A DNA stretch of 64,000 nt from Sphingomonadales bacterium UBA656 (GTDB lineage: Bacteria; Pseudomonadota; Alphaproteobacteria; Sphingomonadales; Sphingomonadaceae): contig DBOC01000004.1 in assembly GCA_002299895.1 (NCBI GenBank), positions 1 to 64,000 on the forward strand, written 5' to 3'. Shown here in pieces: positions 9,057 to 17,741 of the stretch. The notes below the pieces were generated by a model. The model saw only the letters and a list, made by a program, of their open reading frames with translations, searched no databases and was not told the DNA's origin. The translations under genes and the position numbers were made by a program. The first letter of the stretch is position 1; every line of letters begins with the position of its first letter.

Positions 9057-9517
9057 CAGCGGCACCCCGGCCTTGGCACTGCCTTGGGCCGAGTCCGAGC
9101 GAATTCCTTGCGTGTCAGAAGCAGATCTTTGTTAACGTCGGCGCTCTCAAATCGCTGGCCAGTGGCCGCCGCCCATTCCTCAAATGTCAGCAAATTATTG
9201 CCATCGCTATCTAGCGCCTTGAACGCCTTGGTCCGGCTGCCCATCATTTCAAGGCGTGAGACAAGCTCATCCTTGTTACGATCATAGCGGTTGAAACGCA
9301 TTTCTTCACGGCTGGCTTTAGGCGCCTCCGGCGGAGTGGGCGGCGCGAGGCCAAAGGGCGGTGCATCGGGCCCAGCTACTGGTAGCTTGTCAGAGATAGA
9401 AGCTGGCGGTGGCGGCGCAGGAATAAGCGATGGCTGATTGGCCATAGTCTGCCATACCAAGAAACCGCCACCAGCCATCAACAAGGCAGCAACGCCGCCG
9501 ATAAACACACGCTGCAT
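9053..9517 (-). CDS. Membrane-anchored EF-hand protein
   Basis: The 154-residue product has an N-terminal membrane anchor or uncleaved signal (residues 4-23) and a Pro/Ala-rich linker (30-68). Three EF-hand-like 12-residue loops follow, at 79-90, 103-114 and 127-138, each starting with Asp and ending with Glu. It is therefore probably a periplasmic calcium-binding protein tethered to the inner membrane. The start is chosen for the GGGAG ribosome site 9 bases upstream of the ATG. The C-terminus ends with two Cys. The role is unknown. Confidence 0.85.
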   Translation of the reverse strand: MQRVFIGGVAALLMAGGGFLVWQTMANQPSLIPAPPPPASISDKLPVAGPDAPPFGLAPPTPPEAPKASREEMRFNRYDRNKDELVSRLEMMGSRTKAFKALDSDGNNLLTFEEWAAATGQRFESADVNKDLLLTRKEFARTRPKAVPRPGCRC

Positions 9518-9560
9518 TATAACCGTCTCCCGATTGATATCTAGCAACCGGAAGTTACAC

Positions 9561-10160
9561 CTAAATACCTGTTAAAGCATGTAAAATCAACCTTGGTCCT
9601 GATGGGTTCTGCACGGACATAGTTAAAATAGATAATGGACGTAATGCCCGTGCCTTTGGCAATGGAACAGATGGCACATGACAGTCTGTAACGCGCTCTG
9701 GAAAGGCAATGCGCAAGGCTTCGAGCGCCCAGATCCGTCCAATGGGCCGCACATCCTGCACAGTACCGATCCAACCGGCATAGGTTAGAAAAATCGCCTC
9801 GGCCCGCAATTCGGCATGCGCGTCAACGGCCTCTTGGCTGAACTGCTCATTGCCCAGTAGATGCTCCCACGCCGCAGCCAGCGCCTCAAATGCGCACAAT
9901 GGTATTCGGTCGCATACTTGGTTGAGCGCCTGCAGCAATGGCTCGCCTTTCGGTCGTGCCTCAGCTGCGCTGGATAAAGCTTCGCGCCACCAAGCCATCT
10001 TTATTTGCGCGATCATCGGCTCGCGCGCGTTGCGCAATATTTCGGCGAAGCGCTGGTCTACTTGCAGAAGCAGCGCAAATGCAGAACGAAGGTCTCTCGG
10101 CGCATAGGCAATCGCCAGTCGCGCAGGTGGGGATAGTTCCAATGCAGTATCCGCCGTCAT
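9561..10160 (-). CDS. Phytoene/squalene synthase-like protein, probably non-catalytic
   Basis: The 199-residue product resembles the helical N-terminal half of the squalene/phytoene synthase family (FALLLQVDQRFAEIL, then IAQIKMAWWREAL). Real synthases are about 280-350 residues with two Asp-rich DxxxD motifs binding the prenyl diphosphates; I find neither here. That fits the catalytically dead branch that includes the mitochondrial complex I assembly factor NDUFAF6. This assignment is inference. Start ATG at 10160 (MTADTALELSP); another at 10175 is possible. The gene follows pdhB by 33 bases on the same strand. Confidence 0.72.
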   Translation of the reverse strand: MTADTALELSPPARLAIAYAPRDLRSAFALLLQVDQRFAEILRNAREPMIAQIKMAWWREALSSAAEARPKGEPLLQALNQVCDRIPLCAFEALAAAWEHLLGNEQFSQEAVDAHAELRAEAIFLTYAGWIGTVQDVRPIGRIWALEALRIAFPERVTDCHVPSVPLPKARALRPLSILTMSVQNPSGPRLILHALTGI

Positions 10161-10193
10161 CTGCGCACCCGCCACAATTTGGTCACCGCGCGA

Positions 10194-11549
10194 TTAGACT
10201 CCGAGCGTTCGACGAACGCCAGTGACAATCTTATCCGCATTCACCAGCATCGCCTTCTCCAGATTCGCCGCATAAGGCATCGGAACATCTTCGTTCGTGA
10301 TGCGCAAAACCGGTGCGTCTAAATCGTCGAAGCCCTCTTCCATGCATATGGCCAGAATTTCGCTGCCGACCGAACATGTTGGCCATCCTTCCTCGGCGAC
10401 AACCAAGCGGTTGGTTTTTGCAAGACTTGCCAAAACCGCTGCCTTGTCGAGGGGACGAATGGTGCGCAGATCGATGACTTCAGCGCTAATCCCGTCTTCG
10501 GCCAGTCGATCCGCTGCCTCAAGAGAGAGGCCAACGCCGATGGAGTAGCTCACGATGGTTACGTCGGTCCCTTCGCGCATGATCCGCGCTTTGCCGATGG
10601 GTAGAACATGATCGTCGCTTGTGGGTACTTCGTAGCTGCGGCCATAGAGCAATTCATTTTCTAGGAATACGACCGGATCCTCGCAACGAATGGCCGCTTT
10701 CAACAGGCCTTTGGCGTCAGCGGCGTCATAAGGCGATATTACAATGAGCCCGGGCACGCTGGCATACCAAGGTGCGTAATTCTGGCTGTGCTGCGCCCCC
10801 ACGCGCGCAGCGGCACCATTGGGACCACGGAACACAATGGGGCAGCGCATTTGGCCGCCGGACATATAATTGGTCTTCGCCGCTGAGTTGATGATATGGT
10901 CAATTGCCTGCATGGCAAAGTTGAAGGTCATGAATTCGATGATCGGCCTTAAGCCACCCATCGCTGCCCCTGTGCCAACGCCTGCGAAGCCATATTCGGT
11001 AATGGGTGTATCTATCACCCGTCGTGCGCCGAACTCATCAAGCAGGCCTTGTGTGACCTTATAGGCACCTTGATATTCGGCGACTTCCTCACCCATCACG
11101 AACACGCGGTCGTCGCGGCGCATTTCCTCGGCCATCGCATCGCGCAAGGCTTCACGTAAGGTGACGGTTTGCATTGCGCTGTTCGCGGCAACAGTGTCGC
11201 TGTCAGTGGGCAACAAATTCGAGGCATTGGCAGGGGGCGCACTTTGTTCCGGTATCTCAACTGGTACTGATACGACCGGTTTCGGAGAAGGCGCGGGTGC
11301 TTCGTCCCCTTCCCCTGTGATAAGCGCAATCACTGTGCCAACCTTGACCCCATCGGTACCTGCCGCAACGTTAATCGACGAAATCACGCCTTCGTCGACA
11401 GCTTCAAATTCCATTGTCGCCTTATCCGTTTCGATTTCTGCAAGAATATCGCCAGATTTGACATGATCGCCTTCTTTGACCAGCCATTTGGCCAAAGTGC
11501 CTTCTTCCATCGTTGGCGAAAGCGCGGGCATCTTCAGTTCGATTGCCAT
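10194..11549 (-). CDS. pdhB: Pyruvate dehydrogenase E1 component, beta subunit with N-terminal lipoyl domain
   Basis: The 451-residue protein carries a lipoyl domain (residues 1-78, with Lys43 in EIETDKATMEF as the lipoylation site). An Ala/Pro hinge (about 80-120) leads to the transketolase-like pyrimidine-binding domain (VMGEEVAEYQGAYKVTQGL) and C-terminal domain. A lipoyl domain on E1-beta is typical of alphaproteobacteria. With PdhA it decarboxylates pyruvate and acetylates lipoate. Its ATG overlaps the pdhA stop as TGATG, so translation is probably coupled. E2 and E3 genes are not in the window. Confidence 0.96.
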   Translation of the reverse strand: MAIELKMPALSPTMEEGTLAKWLVKEGDHVKSGDILAEIETDKATMEFEAVDEGVISSINVAAGTDGVKVGTVIALITGEGDEAPAPSPKPVVSVPVEIPEQSAPPANASNLLPTDSDTVAANSAMQTVTLREALRDAMAEEMRRDDRVFVMGEEVAEYQGAYKVTQGLLDEFGARRVIDTPITEYGFAGVGTGAAMGGLRPIIEFMTFNFAMQAIDHIINSAAKTNYMSGGQMRCPIVFRGPNGAAARVGAQHSQNYAPWYASVPGLIVISPYDAADAKGLLKAAIRCEDPVVFLENELLYGRSYEVPTSDDHVLPIGKARIMREGTDVTIVSYSIGVGLSLEAADRLAEDGISAEVIDLRTIRPLDKAAVLASLAKTNRLVVAEEGWPTCSVGSEILAICMEEGFDDLDAPVLRITNEDVPMPYAANLEKAMLVNADKIVTGVRRTLGV

Positions 11550-12625
11550 CAATATTGCTCCACCAGCACATCAGTATATAATTCGGAAAGAGCCGGCTCA
11601 GGTGAAGTCTCGGCAAAATCCGCAGACTCATTCACAATCTGCCGGATCTCTTTCTCAATCACCTTCAGCGCGTCTTCACCTACGCCCATTTCGGCGAGAT
11701 AGGCTTTGCAGCCTTCAATAGGATCGCTGTTATCCCGGACCGATTGAACCTCATCACGGCTGCGGTACTTAGCAGGGTCAGACATGGAATGCCCCCGATA
11801 ACGGTAGGTTTTCATTTCCAACAATACAGGTCCTTTACCGCTGCGCACCCAATCGAGCGCAACCTCTGCCGCACCGCGTACAGCCAGTACATCCATACCG
11901 TCGACCTGAATACCGGGAATGCGGAAGCTCTCTCCGCGGCGGTAAAGCTGATCTTCGGAAGAGGCGCGGTTGACGCTGGTGCCCATCGCATATCGGTTAT
12001 TTTCGATTACGAAGATGATCGGCAATTTCCAAAGCTCCGCCATGTTGAAGCTTTCATACACCTGCCCCTGGTTGGATGCGCCGTCACCAAAATAGGCAAG
12101 GCAAACGCCGCCATCGTTCGCATATTTATGCCCAAAGGCAAGGCCAGCACCAAGCGACACTTGCGCGCCGACAATTCCATGTCCGCCGTAAAATTTATGC
12201 TCGGTCGAAAACATGTGCATCGACCCGCCCTTGCCATTCGAGATGCCTGCAGCGCGGCCGGTCAGCTCTGCCATGATGACATTCGGGTCGATACCATAAG
12301 CCAGCATATGGCCATGGTCCCGATAGCCAGTGATGACGCTGTCCTTGCCTGGCGTCAAAGCGGATTGCAGGCCAATCGCAACCGCTTCTTGTCCAATATA
12401 TAAATGACAAAAACCGCCAATCAGCCCTAGGCCATAAAGCTGACCCGCTTTTTCCTCAAAGCGCCGGATCAGCAACATGTCGCGGTAGAACTTCAGCAGC
12501 TCTTCTTGTGTCGCCTTATACGGCACCGGTTCGGCCGGGCGCTCCCGATTGACGCGTGCAGCGTCCTCGCTAACACTTGCCTTCTTAGAAGCAGATTTCT
12601 TCGCTGGGGTGGTGGCCAAAATCAT
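11549..12625 (-). CDS. pdhA: Pyruvate dehydrogenase E1 component, alpha subunit
   Basis: The thiamine-diphosphate-binding subunit of about 358 residues has the GDG...N cofactor motif (YFGDGASNQGQVYESFNMA followed by IENN), the RRFEEKAGQLYG region near the N-terminus, and the phospho-loop-like RYRGHSMSDPAKYR. A Lys/Ala-rich lead (about residues 1-25) precedes the conserved core. I chose the ATG at 12625; a TTG at 12658 would add 11 residues. It lies upstream of pdhB and 119 bases downstream of ftsB on the same strand, so it may have its own promoter. Confidence 0.96.
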   Translation of the reverse strand: MILATTPAKKSASKKASVSEDAARVNRERPAEPVPYKATQEELLKFYRDMLLIRRFEEKAGQLYGLGLIGGFCHLYIGQEAVAIGLQSALTPGKDSVITGYRDHGHMLAYGIDPNVIMAELTGRAAGISNGKGGSMHMFSTEHKFYGGHGIVGAQVSLGAGLAFGHKYANDGGVCLAYFGDGASNQGQVYESFNMAELWKLPIIFVIENNRYAMGTSVNRASSEDQLYRRGESFRIPGIQVDGMDVLAVRGAAEVALDWVRSGKGPVLLEMKTYRYRGHSMSDPAKYRSRDEVQSVRDNSDPIEGCKAYLAEMGVGEDALKVIEKEIRQIVNESADFAETSPEPALSELYTDVLVEQY

Positions 12626-12744
12626 TTCCTTTGGTGGAATTTTTATTTGCGCGTGCAACGGCGCCTAGCCAAAATTGGGGGAGGTGAAAAGCGCTTTTCC
12701 GCCGCGGAAAGCATTGCATAGCTATTCATTTGACAGCCAGTGCC

Positions 12745-13056
12745 TTAGTTTAACGGAACGACAACCTCATCCGGGGCAACAACGTTCAATTCTTTGCGCA
12801 TCAGTTCCCCCGCAAGGTCCGGATCGACATTGTCCCGGTCCAGCAAGAGTTGCCGATTTCTTAGAGCATCCCGTTCTTTCTGCAACTTCGCCAGCTCAAT
12901 TTTGCGCTCGCTCAAAGCCGCCCGATAGTCGGTCCATGCAATAATTCCCGTCGGGCCCAGCAGCGCATAAGATGCGATTCCGAGCAAAGCCAGAAGCCCC
13001 AAAGCGGGCCCGACCACTGACTTCATATATTCCGGTTTTTTATTGCCGCGAACCAT
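12745..13056 (-). CDS. ftsB: Septum formation initiator FtsB/DivIC family protein
   Basis: The 103-residue bitopic protein has a short cytoplasmic N-terminus, one membrane helix (about 14-35) and a coiled coil (about 45-75, ALSERKIELAKLQKERDALRN), ending in a short tail. This is the FtsB/DivIC pattern; FtsB joins FtsL and FtsQ in the divisome. The position just downstream of eno matches the common eno-ftsB order of proteobacteria. Confidence 0.9.
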   Translation of the reverse strand: MVRGNKKPEYMKSVVGPALGLLALLGIASYALLGPTGIIAWTDYRAALSERKIELAKLQKERDALRNRQLLLDRDNVDPDLAGELMRKELNVVAPDEVVVPLN

Positions 13057-13102
13057 GTTCAGACTGAATCATATTTTACGCGAGTTAGCAAGGATATCAC
13101 GG

Positions 13103-14377
13103 TCAGCTAAAAATAGCCCGACCAGCATATATCGCAGATGTACCAAGCTCTTCTTCGATACGGATGAGCTGGTTATACTTTGCCAACCGGTCGGAACGCG
13201 CCAAGCTTCCGGTTTTGATCTGACCGCAATTGGTTGCCACGGCCAGGTCGGCAATCGTTGCATCTTCGGTCTCTCCGGAACGGTGCGACATAACGGCTGT
13301 GTAAGACGCACGATGTGCCATAGATACGGCGGCGAGCGTCTCCGTCAAAGTGCCGATTTGGTTGACCTTGACCAGCAAAGAGTTTGCAAGCCCCTTGCCG
13401 ATACCCATTGATAAGCGCTCCGGATTGGTTACAAACAAATCGTCGCCTACCAGTTGCACGTCTGATCCGATTTTGTCGGTGATAGCCTTCCAACCTTCAA
13501 AATCATCTTCACTCATGCCGTCTTCAATCGATAGGATGGGATAGTCCTTGCACAGGGCTGCGAGATAATCGGCCATTTCATGTGGCGTGAGCGAGAGCCC
13601 CTCACCGGATATTTCATATTTGCCGTTGCGGAAAAATTCGGTCGCAGCGCAATCCAGAGCCAAGACGACATCTTCGCCTGCTTTAAAACCTGCCTTTTCA
13701 ACGGACGCCATGATGAAATCCAAAGCATCTCGGGTCGATGCCAAATTTGGGGCAAAACCGCCTTCGTCGCCAACTGAAGTTGCAAGCCCTTTTTCATGCA
13801 GGCCTTTTTTCAGCGTATGGAATATTTCTGAGCCCCAGCGGACAGCTTCTGCAATTGAGCCAGCACCGACGGGCATGACCATGAATTCCTGAAAATCAAT
13901 CGGGTTATCCGCATGTTCACCGCCATTGATGATATTCATCATCGGGACCGGCAGGACATGCGCGTTGACGCCGCCAACATAGCGATACAATGGAAGCCCG
14001 CGCGCATCCGATGCGGCTTTAGCGACAGCAAGACTGACACCCAGGATCGCATTTGCGCCAAGGTTCGATTTATTGTCCGTGCCATCAAGGTCAATCATGA
14101 CCGCATCGATATTTTCCTGCTCCTCGGCGTCCAGTTCGACGAGCGCTTCAAAAATGGGGCCGTTAACGGCCTCAATCGCCTGAAGCACGCCCTTCCCCAT
14201 GTAAATTGACATGTCGCCATCACGCTTCTCGACAGCTTCATATGCGCCTGTAGACGCGCCTGAAGGCACCGCTGCGCGGCCAAAGCTGCCATCCTCCAAG
14301 ACAACATCGACTTCAACCGTAGGGTTGCCCCGGCTGTCTAGGATCTGGCGTGCGTGAATATCGAGGATAGCTGTCAT
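13103..14377 (-). CDS. eno: Enolase
   Basis: The 424-residue enzyme interconverts 2-phosphoglycerate and phosphoenolpyruvate. It starts with ARQILDSRGNPTVEVDV. Metal ligands lie in the ALDCAATEF and SIEDGMSEDDF regions, and the signature LLVKVNQIGTLTET is followed by SHRSGETED. The length and ATG at 14377 match the family; an upstream extension of the frame to 14446 is not homologous. The gene is followed by ftsB after 46 bases. Confidence 0.98.
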   Translation of the reverse strand: MTAILDIHARQILDSRGNPTVEVDVVLEDGSFGRAAVPSGASTGAYEAVEKRDGDMSIYMGKGVLQAIEAVNGPIFEALVELDAEEQENIDAVMIDLDGTDNKSNLGANAILGVSLAVAKAASDARGLPLYRYVGGVNAHVLPVPMMNIINGGEHADNPIDFQEFMVMPVGAGSIAEAVRWGSEIFHTLKKGLHEKGLATSVGDEGGFAPNLASTRDALDFIMASVEKAGFKAGEDVVLALDCAATEFFRNGKYEISGEGLSLTPHEMADYLAALCKDYPILSIEDGMSEDDFEGWKAITDKIGSDVQLVGDDLFVTNPERLSMGIGKGLANSLLVKVNQIGTLTETLAAVSMAHRASYTAVMSHRSGETEDATIADLAVATNCGQIKTGSLARSDRLAKYNQLIRIEEELGTSAIYAGRAIFS

Positions 14378-14494
14378 AACTGGGATCCGTTTGTGCGTGT
14401 GATGAGTTATGTCAGCGCGTCTATCCTTGAGATCGGCATTTGGCAACGATGGTCCGACATATCGATTTTAAAACTAAATTTACGGTGCTATAGT

Positions 14495-14505
14495 TGACTA
14501 AGTCA
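14495..14505. promoter_or_regulatory. Short palindrome in the promoter region of the YqjD-like cluster
   Basis: A perfect 11-base palindrome TGACTAAGTCA lies in the AT-rich 200-base gap between the divergent eno and the 14578 gene. The adjacent TATAGT (14490-14495) could be a -10 element. A regulator cannot be named and chance is possible. Confidence 0.3.
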
Positions 14506-14577
14506 CCCGCAATGCAAATATTAATAGCTAGCAAGACAATTTCTTTCGCCCCCAGTTGTTTAAAAGGAGTCATTTTT

Positions 14578-15072
14578 ATGGCCGAGACCGAAAAACCTGT
14601 AGCCGCCAAGAAAGTTGCCATTAAGCCAGCAGCAACACGTGCCAAGGCTAAGACCGCTGCTCCAAAAGCCGTCGCAAAGGCGCAACCAGCCAAAGGCAAG
14701 GCCGACAATGTCAAGTCAAAGGTCAAATCGGACATGCATGATTTTAAGGCGCAAGCCACCGATAGCGTGCGCGCTGCTGCCACTAAGGGCAAGGATCGCG
14801 CCACGGAGGCGGTTGGCAGCATCGGCAAGCTTATCCGCGAGAGTGCGGGCACCATAGACGATAATGTTGGCAAGCAATATGGCGACTATGCGCGCAGTGC
14901 AGCAGACGCGGTTGATGGTTTCGCGGGCAAAATGGATGCGAAGGATGTGGATGCGCTGGCAGAGGATGCGCGGCAATTTGTCCGCAAAAGCCCTGCCGTC
15001 GCCATTGGTGCCGCCGCCGCAATTGGTTTTGTTTTGGCGCGCCTCATACGTTCGGGCGGCAAAGACGCGTGA
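14578..15072 (+). CDS. Lys/Ala-rich protein with DUF883 (YqjD/ElaB)-like C-terminal membrane anchor
   Basis: The 164-residue product has a basic Lys/Ala-rich N-terminal stretch (residues 9-50, resembling histone-H1-type tails). An amphipathic helical middle (50-135) leads to a glycine-containing membrane segment (138-158) with a short basic end. The RKSPAVAIGAAAAIGFVLARLI tail layout is that of the DUF883/YqjD/ElaB family, whose E. coli members bind ribosomes at the inner membrane in stationary phase. A strong AAGGAGT ribosome site lies 8 bases before the ATG. It heads a tight cluster whose next two members look like YqjE and YqjK, which supports the assignment. Ribosome or DNA binding by the basic part is inference. 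Confidence 0.8.
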   Translation: MAETEKPVAAKKVAIKPAATRAKAKTAAPKAVAKAQPAKGKADNVKSKVKSDMHDFKAQATDSVRAAATKGKDRATEAVGSIGKLIRESAGTIDDNVGKQYGDYARSAADAVDGFAGKMDAKDVDALAEDARQFVRKSPAVAIGAAAAIGFVLARLIRSGGKDA

Positions 15073-15125
15073 GAACCACCACAGTTGCATTGCAAAATGC
15101 CGCCAATGGCCGATAAGCGACTAAG

Positions 15126-15524
15126 ATGAAGATCGAAGAACAACAAACTGAAGCGTTGGAAGACCTTCCGCCGCCAATTGAACCAAGCGTCAGCGAACAG
15201 GTTGCGTTGGTGATGGAAGATCTGCGTGCGATGGTGACGGCAGAAATGCGCTATCATCGGTCGCGGCTCGACTACACACGCCACGTATTTGGCTGGTCAT
15301 TCCGCTATGGCGCGGTCGCGGTATTCGCGTTTGGCGGCGCGTTCATTGCACTGGTATTAGGGTTGGTGCTCACACTATCGCCATTAATTGGACCATTGGC
15401 AGCAACCCTGCTGGTCACGGCAGGGTTCGTGATAATTGGCATAATTTTCGCTACACTGGCCCGAAGATGGATGCGGAAAGCTTACTTCCCGGAATTGCAG
15501 AAAAATGACGACGATCTTACCTGA
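15126..15524 (+). CDS. Phage holin superfamily (YqjE-like) membrane protein
   Basis: The 132-residue product has a soluble N-terminal helix region (1-60), two membrane helices (about 63-85 and 90-113) and a basic C-terminal end. This is the organisation of the YqjE/holin-6 family found next to YqjD-type genes. It lies 53 bases after the DUF883-like gene, and its last 20 bases overlap the next gene. The holin name reflects fold resemblance only; there is no phage context. Confidence 0.8.
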   Translation: MKIEEQQTEALEDLPPPIEPSVSEQVALVMEDLRAMVTAEMRYHRSRLDYTRHVFGWSFRYGAVAVFAFGGAFIALVLGLVLTLSPLIGPLAATLLVTAGFVIIGIIFATLARRWMRKAYFPELQKNDDDLT

Positions 15525-15840
15525 AGAGTCTGTTGTGTCCGACAGGGATAGCGTAATTTTGTCTAACGCTGAGCGGCGGTACTTGCGGCGTAAGTTCAAA
15601 GGCAGCTTGGCCGTCACGCGTGATGTACTTAATCCACGCAATCAACTTCGGCGGCTCATCGGTCGTCAAACCACCCAAGCAAAGAAGATCGCAGACGAGA
15701 CAATTGAAATTGCGAAGAACAACGCCCCCTTGATCGGTGTTATCGGGGTAAGTGCCCTGTTAGTTGTGGCGCGCGGTCCGATTTCAAATTGGATTTCGAG
15801 GTTGCGCCAAAATAAAACCAAAACGCCCTCCAGCAAATAA
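15505..15840 (+). CDS. Small YqjK/DUF3618-like membrane protein
   Basis: The 111-residue product has a basic, helical N-terminal part and one C-terminal membrane segment (NNAPLIGVIGVSALLVVARG, about 73-92) followed by a basic tail. This resembles YqjK or DUF3618 proteins. It overlaps the YqjE-like gene by 20 bases, so the two are probably translated in tandem. The family call rests on architecture and neighbours rather than on a decisive motif. Confidence 0.65.
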   Translation: MTTILPEESVVSDRDSVILSNAERRYLRRKFKGSLAVTRDVLNPRNQLRRLIGRQTTQAKKIADETIEIAKNNAPLIGVIGVSALLVVARGPISNWISRLRQNKTKTPSSK

Positions 15841-15853
15841 TTAGGAATGATAT

Positions 15854-16219
15854 ATGAGCAAGATTGGCGAAAGCATCAAATCCGCGACTGATAGCGCGAA
15901 AACCAAAACCAACGACGGTATCGATAAAAACCCGCTTGCCATCGTGCTAGGCGGAATCGCCATTGGTGCCATCATCGGCGCTCTTTTACCGCGCACGGAA
16001 CGAGAAACTAAAGTGTTGGGCAACGCAGGCAAGAATTTAAACAAAAAAGCCCGCAAAATAGCCGATGCCGCAAAAGTGGCTGGCATGGGCCAGGTGGACA
16101 CGCTTGGACTAAATGGCGAAGCCATGCGTGCGCAGTTTAGAGAGCTTGTCAGCAAGGCTGCTCTAGCTGTAAAGGCCGCCGGTCAGGCCGCTACTGAGGC
16201 GGCAAAGGAAAAGAATTAA
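15854..16219 (+). CDS. Hypothetical protein with one membrane segment
   Basis: The 121-residue product is basic and Ala/Lys-rich. It has one Gly/Ile-rich membrane segment (about residues 26-45, NPLAIVLGGIAIGAIIGALLP) and a helical C-terminal half. I do not recognise a named family. It starts 13 bases after the YqjK-like gene and shares the theme of charged helices plus one membrane anchor, so it may serve the same membrane or envelope-stress function. Confidence 0.7.
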   Translation: MSKIGESIKSATDSAKTKTNDGIDKNPLAIVLGGIAIGAIIGALLPRTERETKVLGNAGKNLNKKARKIADAAKVAGMGQVDTLGLNGEAMRAQFRELVSKAALAVKAAGQAATEAAKEKN

Positions 16220-16229
16220 GGATAGTTTT

Positions 16230-16448
16230 TTGAGCGATACAAAATTGCATCTCGTTTTTGGTGGCCGTGTTGACAACCCGCAAACGTTAGAATTCACCGA
16301 CCTCGAAAATTTGGACATTGTCGGCATGTTCCCCGATTATGCAAGTGCAGAGGAAGCATGGCGCGGGGCGGCTCAGCGCACGGTCGATGATGCCGAAATG
16401 AAATATGTCGTGGTACATTTGCACAAGCTTTTGCAACCCGACAGCTAA
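16230..16448 (+). CDS. DUF4170 domain protein
   Basis: The 72-residue product matches the small DUF4170 family of alphaproteobacteria: LHLVFGGRV near the start, FPDYASAEEAWRGAAQRTVDDAEMKYVVVHLHKLL at the end. It starts at TTG with an AAGGA site about 8 bases upstream. Function is unknown. It is the last gene of the five-gene cluster and converges on the rhomboid gene. Confidence 0.78.
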   Translation: MSDTKLHLVFGGRVDNPQTLEFTDLENLDIVGMFPDYASAEEAWRGAAQRTVDDAEMKYVVVHLHKLLQPDS

Positions 16449-16467
16449 TAGCGGAAATCAGGGTCGA

Positions 16468-17130
16468 TTAGGCGTGCCGATATCGCCACAATAACAATGG
16501 CCGCGCCATCAATAACCCGGCGATAAACCCGCCAATGTGCGACCATATTGCGATGGTGATCCCCAAACCCGGTCCTACGAAACCAAGCGCAAGATTTAAC
16601 CCTACCCAAGAGATGGTTAAGTGGAATGGCCGGGCATATTCGGCAGGAATAGGCCCCCAAGCCTTAGGCTTTTTGTTCGGAAAAAGCAGCGCATAAGCAC
16701 CAATAATCCCAGAAATTGCGCCGCTCGCGCCGATGGCTGGCGCCATCATGTCCACAGACATCGGCCATGCCATGAATGCGGCTAACCACTCCATAGCCGC
16801 AGCAGCATAAGCCGATCCAATGTAAAGCGCGAGATAGAGCACACCGCCCAAAACACGCTCAACCATCTTGCCGATAAGCAAAAGCATGAGCATGTTCATC
16901 ACGACATGCGCGACACCGCCGTGTAGAAACGCGGCCGATACAGGTGTCAAAAACGCTGGCACCAGAAATCCGATATCGGAAAATGCTGCACTACCGCTGC
17001 TTAGGCGTATCGGGAATAGCCCGCCCGATATCACCGCATATTGCCACCAAGACGGCACCAGCAATATTACTGCAATCACCAGATTGATGATCACCAATAC
17101 ATTGGTAACAGGGCCACGCGGAAACTGCAT
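16468..17130 (-). CDS. Rhomboid family intramembrane serine protease
   Basis: About 220 residues form six to seven membrane helices. The rhomboid landmarks are HGGVAHVVMNM (about residues 70-80), the catalytic Ser136 in GASGAISG, and the catalytic His198 in WSHIGGFIAG. Rhomboids cut transmembrane substrates inside the membrane; the substrate here is unknown. I chose the ATG giving MQFPRGPVTN; a GTG at 17154 adds 8 residues. It follows greA at 36 bases or less on the same strand. Confidence 0.9.
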   Translation of the reverse strand: MQFPRGPVTNVLVIINLVIAVILLVPSWWQYAVISGGLFPIRLSSGSAAFSDIGFLVPAFLTPVSAAFLHGGVAHVVMNMLMLLLIGKMVERVLGGVLYLALYIGSAYAAAAMEWLAAFMAWPMSVDMMAPAIGASGAISGIIGAYALLFPNKKPKAWGPIPAEYARPFHLTISWVGLNLALGFVGPGLGITIAIWSHIGGFIAGLLMARPLLLWRYRHA

Positions 17131-17166
17131 ATCAGGCCGTCCGGCGCTTCCCACCGAAGCGCATGA

Positions 17167-17643
17167 TCAGATAAACTCGATCTTCGATACGAGATAATAT
17201 TTATCGCCCGACGGCACAGTCAACTCAACTTCGTCTTCGACAACGCGGCCAATGAGCGCGCGGCCCAATGGCGAATTATACGAAATACGGCCTGCTTTTG
17301 CGTCAGCTTCTGTCTCGCCAACAAGTTGATAGCGCACGGGCTTATCATTTTCGTCCAACAAGGTGACGGTTGCGCCAAACACGATTTTGTCGCCAGACAG
17401 GGTTGAGGGGTCGATGATCTGCGCACGGCCAATCTTGTCCTCGATTTCGGAAATCGCGGCCTCAACCTGCCCCTGACGTTCCTTTGCAGCGTGATATTCG
17501 GCGTTTTCCGACAGATCGCCATGCGCGCGCGCTTCCTCAATTGCCTCGACAATCAAGGGTCGCTCGTCACGAAGGCGCTTCAGATCGGTTGTCAGCTTTT
17601 CATAGCCTTCGGCCAACATCGGATATTTTTCAAAACTCGCCAT
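17167..17643 (-). CDS. greA: Transcription elongation factor GreA
   Basis: The 158-residue factor rescues backtracked RNA polymerase by stimulating transcript cleavage. The N-terminal coiled-coil hairpin carries the acidic tip sequence DLSENAEYHAAKERQ. The C-terminal FKBP-like domain has ISYNSPLGRALIG and the end VPSGDKYYLVSKIEFI. The ATG at 17643 gives the standard MASFEKYPML start. It lies 98 bases downstream of carB, probably in the same transcript. Confidence 0.96.
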   Translation of the reverse strand: MASFEKYPMLAEGYEKLTTDLKRLRDERPLIVEAIEEARAHGDLSENAEYHAAKERQGQVEAAISEIEDKIGRAQIIDPSTLSGDKIVFGATVTLLDENDKPVRYQLVGETEADAKAGRISYNSPLGRALIGRVVEDEVELTVPSGDKYYLVSKIEFI

Positions 17644-17741
17644 CAGGCAAAAACCCTTCGTCACAAAAACATCCCGACCGGATGCGCTATAGCCGCTCAT
17701 CCGATATGCAGTTCGATTGTCGGGGAAAGATACTGCGCGGA

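Noticed and set aside
15126..15524. Evidence of a prophage from the holin-like gene.
   Set aside because: Neighbours are YqjD/YqjK-like housekeeping genes and no phage structural, lysis or integrase gene is present.
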